Positions 25,122 through 34,210 of a stretch of 49,445 nucleotides of DNA are shown here, in pieces (positions within the stretch are counted from its first letter, which is position 1; every line of letters begins with the position of its first letter). Origin of the DNA: an uncultured Prevotellaceae bacterium. GTDB lineage: Bacteria; Bacteroidota; Bacteroidia; Bacteroidales; Bacteroidaceae. Both the position numbers and the translations under genes were made by a program. Below the pieces are notes generated by a model. That model made no database searches. It was not told the DNA's origin and worked only from the letters and a program-made list of their open reading frames with translations. The stretch is from the NCBI GenBank assembly GCA_902762565.1, contig CACWOS010000018.1:1-49445 (forward strand), given 5' to 3'.

Positions 25122-27878
25122 TCAATGATATTTCGAAGGTGACACACCAAAATATTTCTTGAACACTGTACTAAAGTATTTGGGATTATCGAATCCTGTC
25201 AGTGCTGCCACGTCAGTCACGTTACGACCGCCACGTAACATGGACGCTGCACGCTCCAGACGGATGATGCGAATAAAATCTTGTGGAGATTTTCCCGTAT
25301 ATGACTTGAGCTTAACATAAAACAGTGTACGACTCATAGCCATCTCACGGCAAAGACGGTCAATATTAAACTCTGAATCACTCAGATGCTCCACTATCAA
25401 CCCCGTAGCTTTCTCGACAAAGTCATTGACTGCTTCCGATGTCTCCACCGATTCTGAAGAATCCTGTGATTCTGTCTGTGACTGAACAACAACTGGTTCG
25501 CTGTGTTGCATGGTCCTAGGCTCGCTCTCTACCATTTGCAGATGATCGATGGTCAGACGCATATACTTCTCATGCAACTGATAAACTCGCCAAGCGCCAT
25601 AGAATACTATTAATAGTAAAGCTACGTAGACGCACCACATCCACCATGTGTTCCACCACGGCTGAGAGATACTAATGGTGAGCGTCAGCGAGTCAATCAC
25701 AGTACCACTGGTACGACTGACACATTGTAGTGTAAGCTTATGTTTTCCTGGTTCAACGTCAATAAAGCGAATATATTGTTGATCGGTAGGCTGACTCCAC
25801 TCGCCATTCTCCATTCTATAACGATAGGCTATGTCATAGTGGTTACGCATGTTCACGCTCTCAAACAGCAGTTCAAAAGTACGCTGACGATATGACAGAT
25901 GCAACTCTCCTTTTTTTATTCCCTCCATCACGTCCTCTGTCTGCAGACGTTCTTCCTCTGTGTCACAGTCAACGCCTAAAATCACGAGTTTAGCTGTATA
26001 ATTAACAGACTGCACATTTTCCGGATGCACAATGATGGCACCAGATGTTGTACCGAATATGATGTCGCCATCAGGCATGTTTTGTGCTGCACCTCGCGAA
26101 TATTCACAGTTTAGTCCATAGCAATAGTTGACATTGACGACCTTACCAGGTTCTTCTGGTTTCACAAACGACAATCCCTCTATGGTAGCTATCCAGATAC
26201 GCCCGTCTCTTCCCTTGGCCAGACTTCTAACGTAATTGGAAGGCAGACCGTTGGCAGTTGTAATCTGACGACTCTCATGCTTAGCCAGATGGTAGATGTA
26301 TACACCACCGCCGTCAGTGGCTATCCACAGCTCCATGCCTGACATCAGCAAATGGTTGACAAAGGGGTTGACATCCGTAACACCTGATGGTGCATAGTTC
26401 AGTTCCTTGACCTCATCGCTGCCAGGCGTAATGAGTTTCAGTCCAAAAGCCGTACCAACGGCAATCTGTCCTGATGCCAATTGCGTCATAGCCTGCACAT
26501 CATGTATAGGATAATAACGGGGTGGAAGGTTTGAAGCTGGTTTGTACAATAGGTTTCCGTTAAGCGTTCCAACCCATAGTCCGCCGTCTTTGTCATACAG
26601 CGTCGCATAGACATGATCGTCTGTCAACAGGCTGTTTGCTGTGGTATACACATGACTGATATTAGCCCGACTGTCAATCTCGTAGATTCCCTTGCCATAG
26701 GTCGATACCAACACAGAACCACCAGGCTTCGCACCAGTATTCAGTACCACTGTTCCCTGACAACTGTGCTGCCATTGACCTGTATTAACGTTTAAGATAC
26801 TGATGCCATTGTCTGTTCCCATCAATACCAAGCCATTGGATAAAGGCATCACTGTGTTCACATGATCATTGGCGAGACTTTGACTGTCATTGGGTACATG
26901 GCGATAGATGGCCGTTGTACTGCCTATAGGGCGTGCGATATCTATACCACCGGAATATGTACCTATCACAATATTCTTCCATGCATCAACAGCTATACAG
27001 TATACGCCATTGCCGTGCAACTCACTATTGAATAGTAAGCGACACTCACCTCGACCGTCACGCCGCATCTGGTACACACCTTCGCCATCAATACCCACAA
27101 GCATCGTATCGTCGTCATAGGGGCAGATGCTACGGACAGGATTCAACTGGCTGTTACCACTGGAAAATCTGACAAACTCGTCAGCAGATATGCGACCGTC
27201 CTGACTCAGCGTCACTAGATGAAGTCCCTTTTCATAACCGCCGATCCACAGACGTCCTGACAGTTCGTCATAGAAACCACTTTCCGTATTATATGGTAGC
27301 AATCGCTTACCCTTTTCATCATATACGCCATCACGCGCACAGAAGAGCAGACCCCCAGCCATCTGTACGATGCTATTCGCATAATTACATTTCATGATCT
27401 GTGTCAGTTTACCGTCTTTCATCAGATAGACACCATCATGCAAGGCCAGATAAAAACAGCCTTTCCAAACGACGATATCGTTAAGGCTTACCTCATGTCC
27501 TATCATTTTCCAGACACTAAACACAGGTTCAAACCTATTGCGCAGGAAATCAAACCGATAGACGTCTCCACGATTGTCGTATGCATAAGTGTTCGTAGAA
27601 TCTTGTGTCAGATAGATGACACGTCCTCCCAGATGAGAATATGGCGTATGCTCATCTAAACCATAATTTTTTACAGTCGAACCATTATAGCGTCCTACAC
27701 CCGTCATTGACGACCACCAAATAGCGCCCGACGGTGTCTGACAGATTGAGAAGATGCGCTGATTGTCCAGCCCTTCTGCTCTACCTAAATGAGAAAAAGT
27801 AAAATCACTGGCTTGTAATGCCTTGACAGGCAATACATGTAGTAACATCACAATGATTATAGCTATCAGCTGTCTCAT
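25122..27878 (-). CDS. SusR/HTCS-like sensor regulator: periplasmic propeller, one membrane helix, AraC DNA-binding domain, no phosphorelay
   Basis: The protein is 918 residues from the ATG at 27878; a GTG directly before it (27879-27881) is also in frame. A signal sequence (IAIIIVMLLHVLPVKALQ) exports the N-terminus. Residues about 30-640 hold repeated two-component-propeller motifs such as GGLWVGTLNGNL and GRIWIATIEGLSF. About 690-755 is a Y_Y_Y domain (YDIAYRYRMENGEWSQPTDQ). A membrane helix follows (MWCVYVALLLIVFYGAW). After a short acidic linker, about 825-918 is an AraC helix-turn-helix (FNIDRLCREMAMSRTLFYVK; KYFSTVFKKYFGVSPSKYH). The histidine kinase, ATPase and receiver domains of true HTCS proteins are absent, as in SusR. 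It likely senses an oligosaccharide in the periplasm and activates the three operators. Confidence 0.9.
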   Translation of the reverse strand: MRQLIAIIIVMLLHVLPVKALQASDFTFSHLGRAEGLDNQRIFSICQTPSGAIWWSSMTGVGRYNGSTVKNYGLDEHTPYSHLGGRVIYLTQDSTNTYAYDNRGDVYRFDFLRNRFEPVFSVWKMIGHEVSLNDIVVWKGCFYLALHDGVYLMKDGKLTQIMKCNYANSIVQMAGGLLFCARDGVYDEKGKRLLPYNTESGFYDELSGRLWIGGYEKGLHLVTLSQDGRISADEFVRFSSGNSQLNPVRSICPYDDDTMLVGIDGEGVYQMRRDGRGECRLLFNSELHGNGVYCIAVDAWKNIVIGTYSGGIDIARPIGSTTAIYRHVPNDSQSLANDHVNTVMPLSNGLVLMGTDNGISILNVNTGQWQHSCQGTVVLNTGAKPGGSVLVSTYGKGIYEIDSRANISHVYTTANSLLTDDHVYATLYDKDGGLWVGTLNGNLLYKPASNLPPRYYPIHDVQAMTQLASGQIAVGTAFGLKLITPGSDEVKELNYAPSGVTDVNPFVNHLLMSGMELWIATDGGGVYIYHLAKHESRQITTANGLPSNYVRSLAKGRDGRIWIATIEGLSFVKPEEPGKVVNVNYCYGLNCEYSRGAAQNMPDGDIIFGTTSGAIIVHPENVQSVNYTAKLVILGVDCDTEEERLQTEDVMEGIKKGELHLSYRQRTFELLFESVNMRNHYDIAYRYRMENGEWSQPTDQQYIRFIDVEPGKHKLTLQCVSRTSGTVIDSLTLTISISQPWWNTWWMWCVYVALLLIVFYGAWRVYQLHEKYMRLTIDHLQMVESEPRTMQHSEPVVVQSQTESQDSSESVETSEAVNDFVEKATGLIVEHLSDSEFNIDRLCREMAMSRTLFYVKLKSYTGKSPQDFIRIIRLERAASMLRGGRNVTDVAALTGFDNPKYFSTVFKKYFGVSPSKYH

Positions 27879-27897
27879 CACATCAGCACAACCTTAG

Positions 27898-28294
27898 TGG
27901 AGCTGGAGGGAGTCGAACCCTCGTCCAAACAAGGAAACCATACGCTTTCTACATGCTTATTCCAGCCTTTATTTTCGTGCCATGACAAGACCTGGACCAC
28001 CAATCATGACCTTATCTCCTAAAAATTCATCTGACAGTCGGAGCACCCGACAAACTATTTCCGATTTTCCTGCACCGCTTGACCCTCAGATTCGGAACCA
28101 CATCCTTGGAGCGATGTCTCGTTCTCTCACCTAGTAAGAGAATAAAGCCAGTAATCTACTGTACTTCGATTAGGCAGCGAGAGCGTAGTTGTTTTCGCCA
28201 ATTAATTTTCTGACCGACGTGATTTAGGAGTCCACAGCCATCACTCCGCATGCTTACGTACCATCTCATCTTGCTGTCAAATCCAGTCAACCCC
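27898..28294 (-). ncRNA. ssrA: tmRNA (transfer-messenger RNA)
   Basis: The 5' end GGGGTTGACTGGATTTGACA (28294 downward) pairs in its first seven bases with CAGCTCC (27905-27899) at the 3' end, with A at 27898 as discriminator. CCA is not encoded; CTA follows. The T-arm reads GAGGGTTCGACTCCCTC. The tag reading frame lies at 28199-28170 (GGC GAA AAC AAC TAC GCT, CTC GCT GCC, TAA), giving GENNYALAA after the alanine carried by the RNA. Length is 397 nt. With SmpB it frees stalled ribosomes. Its 3' end lies only 19 bp before the ATG of the regulator gene on the same strand. Confidence 0.95.
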
Positions 28295-28320
28295 AAGATT
28301 CATATCGCACTTAGCGAATG

Positions 28321-28328
28321 CAAAGATA
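28321..28328 (-). promoter_or_regulatory. Bacteroidetes -7 box (TATCTTTG) for ssrA
   Basis: TATCTTTG on the minus strand lies 26 bp before the mature 5' end, leaving a short precursor leader. It may also serve the downstream regulator gene by read-through. Confidence 0.6.
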
Positions 28329-28403
28329 CGAAAAAAAAAGAAAAGTAGAAAGCGAAAAGTGAAAAATTTCACAGGAACGCCCGTTTTTTTCATAAAAAAG
28401 TTG

Positions 28404-28411
28404 TACTTTTG
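28404..28411 (+). promoter_or_regulatory. Bacteroidetes -7 box (TACTTTTG) for the capsule operon
   Basis: TACTTTTG lies 54 bp before the ATG at 28466. No good TTTG element precedes it at the standard distance. No inverted repeat suggesting an invertible promoter is seen around it. Confidence 0.5.
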
Positions 28412-28465
28412 CACAATATTTCGCGCTTTGGCGTGTTTTCTATATAAATAAATGTACGCGTACTT

Positions 28466-30988
28466 ATGAAACGAATATCTACCATTATAGCCTGTCTGGC
28501 CTTTGCTGCCACGATTGGCTGGGCACAGTCGGGGATGACCGACAATCAGATTATGGACTATGTCATAGAGCAGAACGCCAAGGGCGCCTCTCGCCAACAG
28601 ATAGTTACCCAGTTAATGCAGCGTGGCGTCACCATCGACCAGTTGCGCCGTATTCAGAAGAAGTATCAAAAGCAGATAAAGAACGGTGCCCTTGGTGCCG
28701 AGGACATCACGGCAGGTTCTCAGGCCACGAAGAGCCGAATGCGTGAAGCCAATGGTGAGCAACGCGAGGATCAGGTCAGGAAAGACAAGCAGAATGCCTC
28801 GCAATTCCGCATCAAAGACGGCAAAAGGCAGAACCAGAAACATACGTACGATAATACTGATAGAGAATATGTAGAGATGGACGAAGCCATCGACTTCATG
28901 ATGCCCGACTCGCTCAGGTATTATTCTGACAAAGACAAAACGGGAAAACGCAAGATATTCGGTCACGACGTTTTCAACAACAAGAATCTGACCTTCGAGA
29001 GTTCTATGAATTTGGCAACACCACAGAGCTATGTGCTGGGGCCAGGCGATGCCGTAAACGTCGACATCTGGGGTGCCTCCCAAGAGAGTGTTACAGAAGT
29101 CGTTACGCCCGATGGCACTATCACCATCGAAGGCGTTGGTGTCATCAAGTTAGGCGGACTGAGCGTCAGTCAGGCCAAGGCAAAGCTGAAGCGCGTGTTG
29201 GGTCCTCGCTATCAGGGGTCGAACATTGAGTTGACACTTGGACAAACACGTACCATCACTATCAGTGTCATGGGTGAGGTCAAAGTGCCCGGCACATACA
29301 CCATGTCAGCCTTTGCCACCGTCTATAATGCCTTGTACATGGCTGGTGGTCCCAACGATATTGGTACACTTCGTAATGTCAAGGTATACCGTAAGGGCAA
29401 GTTGCTCTCTAGTGTTGACGTCTACGATTTCCTATTGAATGGCAAACTCTCAGGCGATGTCCGTCTACAGGACAACGACGTCATTACTGTCAGTCCCTAC
29501 GAAGCATTGGTCAATATTACGGGTAAAGTGAAGCGCCCCATGTTCTATGAAATGAAGAAGACGGAGAGTGCTGCCACTCTACTCCGCTATGCCGGTGGAT
29601 TTACTGGCGACGCCTATACCAAGGCCATCCGCGTGAATCGTAAGGCTGGGGCAGGCTATTCTGTATTTAGCATTGGCGAGTTCGACATGAGCTCGTTCAA
29701 ACTGATGGATGAGGACAGTGTCAGTGTCGACTCTACGCTCAACCGCTATCAGAACATGGTAGAGATTCGCGGTGCCGTATTCCGTCCTGGTATGTATCAG
29801 GTAGGCGGCGAAATCAATACAGTCAAGGCACTGGTAGAAGCTGCAGCCGGACTGACCGAAGGCGCCATCTCGCAGCATGCCGTCATGCATCGCATCAAGG
29901 CCGACCGAACGTTGGAAATGATGAGTCTGGACCTTCGTGGCATTCTGGAAGGTAGTGTACCCGATGTCCCCTTGAAGAACGAGGATGTCATCTATGTAGC
30001 CAACCGTCAGGAACGCGATGAGAAGAAGACGGTGACCATCAATGGCGAGGTGCAATATCCGGGTGTATACCGTTTTGCTGACAACGAAACGATTGAAGAC
30101 CTCATCATACAGGCTGGCGGTCCCACTGAGTCAGCCTCTTTGGTCAAAGTTGACGTGGCACGTCGCATCACGAATCCTAACGCCACAGAAGCCGGTGAAC
30201 ATATAGCCCAGAACTTCAGTTTCAAGCTCAATCCCGACTTCACGATTGCCGATCAGCCTGACTTCACGCTGCAACCCTTCGATGAAGTCTATGTACGCCG
30301 TTCGCCCGAATATTACGAGCAGCAAAATATCACAATCGAAGGTGAGATACAGTTTCAGGGTATCTATGCCCTCTCTAGTAAAAACCAGCGTCTGAGCGAA
30401 ATCATCAAGCAGGCAGGTGGTCTCACCAAGCGTGCCTATCCTGAAGGCACCAAACTATTGCGCCAGATGACCCAGGAAGAGCGCGACATGATGGAAACAG
30501 TGCTGCGTACAGCCCAGCGCAACTCTGGCAAGGATACTATCGACGTCAAGAAACTGCTGACCAATGCTACCTACCCCGTAGGTATCGAGTTGGAGAAAGC
30601 CTTGAAGTACCCTGGAACAGAAGACGATCCCATCTTGCGTGAGGGAGACCGCATTGTTGTTCCCCAATATGATGGTACCGTCAAGATTAATGGTGAAGTG
30701 CTCTACCCCAATACCGTCTATTTCAAGGACGGAAAAAATGCTGACTACTATATCGACTTAGCTGGTGGAGCCACCTCTACTGCCAAGAAATCAAAGACCA
30801 TTATCATCTACATGAATGGCATGGTAGCCCGTGCCGACCGAAAGCATAAGCCACGCCCTGGTTGTCAGATTGTAGTTCCCACGAAGAAGCAACGCCGTGG
30901 TCTCGGTCTACAGGAGTGGCTCAGCATTGGAACCAGCACCGCATCTCTCGGCACCATGATTGCTACTATTGCTAACTTGACGAAGTAA
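28466..30988 (+). CDS. Polysaccharide export protein with repeated SLBB domains (Wza-like)
   Basis: This 840-residue protein has a Sec signal peptide ending ATIGWAQ; there is no lipobox cysteine, unlike E. coli Wza. After a charged region with a coiled-coil look, a Poly_export domain starts near residue 190 (YVLGPGDAVNVDIWGASQES). Several SLBB domains follow (for example ITISVMGEVKVPGTYTMSAF, MVEIRGAVFRPGMYQVGG, VTINGEVQYPGVYRFADN, ITIEGEIQFQGIYALSS). A hydrophobic segment lies at the C-terminus (IGTSTASLGTMIATIANL). It forms the outer-membrane or periplasmic channel for capsule export. Base composition is like the PUL genes and richer in G+C than the genes after it. The Wzz-like gene starts 9 bp downstream. 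Confidence 0.9.
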   Translation: MKRISTIIACLAFAATIGWAQSGMTDNQIMDYVIEQNAKGASRQQIVTQLMQRGVTIDQLRRIQKKYQKQIKNGALGAEDITAGSQATKSRMREANGEQREDQVRKDKQNASQFRIKDGKRQNQKHTYDNTDREYVEMDEAIDFMMPDSLRYYSDKDKTGKRKIFGHDVFNNKNLTFESSMNLATPQSYVLGPGDAVNVDIWGASQESVTEVVTPDGTITIEGVGVIKLGGLSVSQAKAKLKRVLGPRYQGSNIELTLGQTRTITISVMGEVKVPGTYTMSAFATVYNALYMAGGPNDIGTLRNVKVYRKGKLLSSVDVYDFLLNGKLSGDVRLQDNDVITVSPYEALVNITGKVKRPMFYEMKKTESAATLLRYAGGFTGDAYTKAIRVNRKAGAGYSVFSIGEFDMSSFKLMDEDSVSVDSTLNRYQNMVEIRGAVFRPGMYQVGGEINTVKALVEAAAGLTEGAISQHAVMHRIKADRTLEMMSLDLRGILEGSVPDVPLKNEDVIYVANRQERDEKKTVTINGEVQYPGVYRFADNETIEDLIIQAGGPTESASLVKVDVARRITNPNATEAGEHIAQNFSFKLNPDFTIADQPDFTLQPFDEVYVRRSPEYYEQQNITIEGEIQFQGIYALSSKNQRLSEIIKQAGGLTKRAYPEGTKLLRQMTQEERDMMETVLRTAQRNSGKDTIDVKKLLTNATYPVGIELEKALKYPGTEDDPILREGDRIVVPQYDGTVKINGEVLYPNTVYFKDGKNADYYIDLAGGATSTAKKSKTIIIYMNGMVARADRKHKPRPGCQIVVPTKKQRRGLGLQEWLSIGTSTASLGTMIATIANLTK

Positions 30989-30997
30989 GAAAGAGTT

Positions 30998-32050
30998 ATG
31001 GAAGAAAAGAAAATAAGCGAGATTGACATCATAAAATGGACCATTTTCATTTTGAAGCAATGGCGTTATTTGCTGAGATTCGCCACAGCAGGAGTTGTTA
31101 TTGGTATTGTTATTGCATTTAGCATTCCAAAAGAATTTAGCAGCAATGTTATTCTTGCTCCTGAGTTTTCATCAAATTCGGCAAGCCTATCTAGTAGCCT
31201 GTCAGATTTAGCATCCTCATTTGGTGTTGATCTTGGAAATTCAAAGTCCTCTATGGACGCCATATATCCAGAATTATATCCAGATATTTTTGAATCAACA
31301 GTATTTATTCAATCATTATATGAGGTTCCCGTACGCACACAAGATAATCCTACAACACGTACATACCTTAACCATAAGTTAATGGATGCCAAAACGCCTT
31401 GGTGGAATTATCCGAAAGCATTGATATTTGAATGGTTAAAGCCATCAGAACCTCTACCTAGTAAAAAGGGAGGGGAGATTGACCCATATGCAATGAATCG
31501 TACGCAATGGGACATATACAATAGCATTTCATCAGCCATAAGTTGCTTAGTAGACAAGAAAACTAGCGTCATAACGATTTCTGTACGAGATCAGGATCCT
31601 TTAGTCGCAGCTATTTTAGCTGACACTCTACAATTCCGCCTACAAGAATATATTATTAACTATCGTACTAATAAAGCACGTCGAGATGTAGAGCACTATA
31701 GACAATTGACAGAACAAGCCAAAAAGGAATACGAAACAATACGGAACAAATATATTGCCAGTTCGGATGCTCATCTCAATGTTACCTTAATGGCGGCAAG
31801 TGCAAGAATTGAAGATCTAGAAAACGACATGGGGCTGAAATATAATGTTTATACACAAAGTATGACTCAGCTCAAATTGGCAGAGGCTAAACTTCAAGAA
31901 CGAACCCCAGCCTTTACTATCATCCAACCAGCAAAGGTTAATCCAAAGCCAGTCAGTACACCAAAAATTGTTATACTTTTTATATGGGTGATGCTGACAT
32001 TGTCAATTGGCGTAGGTACTATCATATATCGTGAACTAAAGAAGATATAA
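30998..32050 (+). CDS. Wzz-type chain-length determinant (polysaccharide co-polymerase)
   Basis: This 350-residue inner-membrane protein has a first membrane helix near residues 25-45 (YLLRFATAGVVIGIVIAFSI), a large periplasmic part with coiled-coil character (residues 220-300), and a second helix near the C-terminus (IVILFIWVMLTLSIGVGTII). The proline-rich PAKVNPKPVSTPK just before the second helix is the Wzz signature. No tyrosine-kinase domain is attached. It controls chain length of the surface polysaccharide together with the polymerase. From this gene on the DNA is clearly more A+T rich. It follows the export gene by 9 bp. Confidence 0.85.
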   Translation: MEEKKISEIDIIKWTIFILKQWRYLLRFATAGVVIGIVIAFSIPKEFSSNVILAPEFSSNSASLSSSLSDLASSFGVDLGNSKSSMDAIYPELYPDIFESTVFIQSLYEVPVRTQDNPTTRTYLNHKLMDAKTPWWNYPKALIFEWLKPSEPLPSKKGGEIDPYAMNRTQWDIYNSISSAISCLVDKKTSVITISVRDQDPLVAAILADTLQFRLQEYIINYRTNKARRDVEHYRQLTEQAKKEYETIRNKYIASSDAHLNVTLMAASARIEDLENDMGLKYNVYTQSMTQLKLAEAKLQERTPAFTIIQPAKVNPKPVSTPKIVILFIWVMLTLSIGVGTIIYRELKKI

Positions 32051-32067
32051 AGAAATATTATAGTCCT

Positions 32068-33234
32068 TTGACATACTCTTTACCATACATATTCGTTCTA
32101 CTCGTTTTCGCAATCCTCTCAACAATATACGCACAACGTCAAGAGAATAAAGAGGACGCATTACTCTGTTCCTGTGTAACAACTGGATCAATAATAGTAT
32201 TCTTTGTTTTTTTTGCTTTCAGAGGTTACGTGTATTCTGACTGGCTAAGCTACTCTGAAAGTTTCAAAAACGCGGCTTGGGAGGATGTATTCAATATAAC
32301 AAATGAAAAAAGCACGGCTGTTATACATGAACCTGGCTTTACAGCTCTGATGTGCTTTTGCAGTCTCTTTTCAAGAGAATATTCCTTTCTTGTGTTTGTT
32401 GTAACCACTATTGACACGATACTCTTCATTAGATTTCTTAAAAGGTGGCATGTCGATAATATTCCTTTTGCGCTCATGTTATTCTTCACTTTTGAGGGAG
32501 TGGGACTAATGTTTAATGCATTACGAAACCAACTTGCTATATTCATTTTCATGAACGCTCTTGAATATGTAGAGCAGAAAAAGCCTCTAAAGTATTTTTC
32601 CATTTGTTTCATTTCACTATGCTTTCACTCATCTGCCATCTTTTATTTTCCACTATATTTTTTTCTGAATAGAAAACTTAACAAATGGCTATTCCTTGCA
32701 CTAATTCTAGGTTTCTTTGCCTTTTATATTAGTCAAATATCCATAGTGTTAGCCATTATCAAAATTATGGGAGTGGAAGGAGCACTAGGAGAAAAGGCAG
32801 AATTTTATACTGAAAGCCTCACTACAGCAAGAGCACTCTCCCCTACAGGAACATTCGAGAAGTTAGGACTAACACTACTTATATTCCTTTATTACGAAAA
32901 ATTGACTAAAGACAAGACTAACGTGATACTCGTAAACAGTCTTATACTTTGTTATTTTTTCTATTATGTTTTCGGAGAATTCCGTGAATTAAGTTCAAGA
33001 CTCTCACTGCTCTTTGAGTACTCATATTGGGTCATTTGGATAAAAATGATTGACGTACTGGCTATTCAGAATAACAAACGATTGTTTGGGGGAATTTTTT
33101 TCCTATATTGTCTATATGTCACTGCACTTGCCTATAAAACGCCTATTCAAGAGTATGACAATCTTCTCTTTGGCGCTAAAAGCCAATCTGAGCGAATGAA
33201 AATCTACAACAAAACCGTCGAAGATGAAAAATAG
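32068..33234 (+). CDS. EpsG-like polysaccharide polymerase (Wzy role)
   Basis: This is a protein of about 388 residues with roughly ten membrane segments, starting with LPYIFVLLVFAILSTIYA. The RGYVYSDWLSYSESF loop and FNALRNQLAIFIFMNALEY segment are characteristic of EpsG-family polymerases, which join repeat units in the inner membrane. The start is a TTG codon at 32068: no ATG lies upstream in frame, and the first ATG downstream would cut into the membrane region. The sequence upstream has no strong Shine-Dalgarno. The gene overlaps the next one by 11 bp. A Wzy function is inferred from position and family. Confidence 0.8.
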   Translation: MTYSLPYIFVLLVFAILSTIYAQRQENKEDALLCSCVTTGSIIVFFVFFAFRGYVYSDWLSYSESFKNAAWEDVFNITNEKSTAVIHEPGFTALMCFCSLFSREYSFLVFVVTTIDTILFIRFLKRWHVDNIPFALMLFFTFEGVGLMFNALRNQLAIFIFMNALEYVEQKKPLKYFSICFISLCFHSSAIFYFPLYFFLNRKLNKWLFLALILGFFAFYISQISIVLAIIKIMGVEGALGEKAEFYTESLTTARALSPTGTFEKLGLTLLIFLYYEKLTKDKTNVILVNSLILCYFFYYVFGEFRELSSRLSLLFEYSYWVIWIKMIDVLAIQNNKRLFGGIFFLYCLYVTALAYKTPIQEYDNLLFGAKSQSERMKIYNKTVEDEK

Positions 33235-34210
33235 AGTAATATACATAAAAGAACGCAAGTGCATGTCCCAGGACTTTCAGTTCTATATGCATCAGTTTAT
33301 AGAATCAGGAAAGAATGCTGGTATGCTTCCGCTGAAAGATGTTTCCAGTCCAAAACATCTTTTTAGAAGGATTATGCCGTTTATATTATTCGTATTGAAT
33401 TATCTCAAATTATTCAAACTAAGGAGAAAAGTATTGATTACGACCTCAAGAGGAGACGGAATTCTTGAAGCTGCTTATCCTCATTATCTTAACTACCAGA
33501 TTATACCCATGTTATGGGATACTTGGCCAAAAGAACAGGAAAGGCTATTTAAGGATTTACGTATACTCAAATGCCCTCTTGCCCTAGTTACTGCACGACA
33601 AATGGCTGAACGAATCAAACAGGAACTCAACATAAAAACCCTTTGGGTTCCTGAAGGCATTAATACACAAGGGTTCATTACTGGAGATGATTTATATCTC
33701 AGGCCAATAGATGTATATGAGTTGGGCAGGCAACATCTAACATATCACAGAGCGATTGAGAACGCTATCTACCAAGGAAGCATAAAGACATGGAAAGGAA
33801 ACACTTATAATGCAGACGGCACATTAAAACTACTTGCTTGCAAAGGTACAGAAGAGCTAAAAAAAACACTGTCATCGTCAAAAGTCGTTATTTGTTTCCC
33901 AAAATCAGATACTGACAAAGCAGATGCTAGTGGTGGTATTGAAACACTTACACAACGCTACTGGGAAGTCATGCTTAGCAGAAGCGTTATCATTGGCAGA
34001 GCGCCAAAAGAACTTATTGATTTAATTGGCTACAATCCTGTGATTGACGTAGACTGGGATGCACCAGAGAAGCAAATTGCTATAATAATTAGCCATATAT
34101 CAAACTATCAATCATTGGTAGATAAGAACTATGCTACAGCATGCAAGATAGCTTCCTGGGACAATAGAATGGAGATGATAAAATCATTCATTAAAGAAAA
34201 CCTAAATTGA
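33224..34210 (+). CDS. Putative glycosyltransferase (GT-B-like C-terminal half)
   Basis: This 328-residue protein has no signal peptide, though residues about 48-65 (RIMPFILFVLNYLKLFKL) are hydrophobic and may attach to the membrane. The N-terminal half contains ITTSRGDGILEAAYPHYLNY and IPMLWDTWPKEQERLF. The C-terminal half has KVVICFPKSDTDK, GGIETLTQRYWEVMLSRSVI and IGRAPKELIDLIGYNPVIDV, resembling the nucleotide-sugar side of CgeB/GT1-like transferases. I do not recognise a named family. Position between polymerase and flippase supports a glycosyltransferase role. It overlaps both neighbours: 11 bp upstream, and one base (TGATG) downstream. Confidence 0.6.
   Translation: MKNRVIYIKERKCMSQDFQFYMHQFIESGKNAGMLPLKDVSSPKHLFRRIMPFILFVLNYLKLFKLRRKVLITTSRGDGILEAAYPHYLNYQIIPMLWDTWPKEQERLFKDLRILKCPLALVTARQMAERIKQELNIKTLWVPEGINTQGFITGDDLYLRPIDVYELGRQHLTYHRAIENAIYQGSIKTWKGNTYNADGTLKLLACKGTEELKKTLSSSKVVICFPKSDTDKADASGGIETLTQRYWEVMLSRSVIIGRAPKELIDLIGYNPVIDVDWDAPEKQIAIIISHISNYQSLVDKNYATACKIASWDNRMEMIKSFIKENLN

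Noticed and set aside
27890-27930. Integration site (att) at the tmRNA 3' end
   Set aside because: I found no second copy of the tmRNA 3' sequence and no integrase in the window, so an island inserted here is not supported.
28400-28470. Invertible capsule promoter as in Bacteroides
   Set aside because: No flanking inverted repeats or nearby invertase gene were seen.
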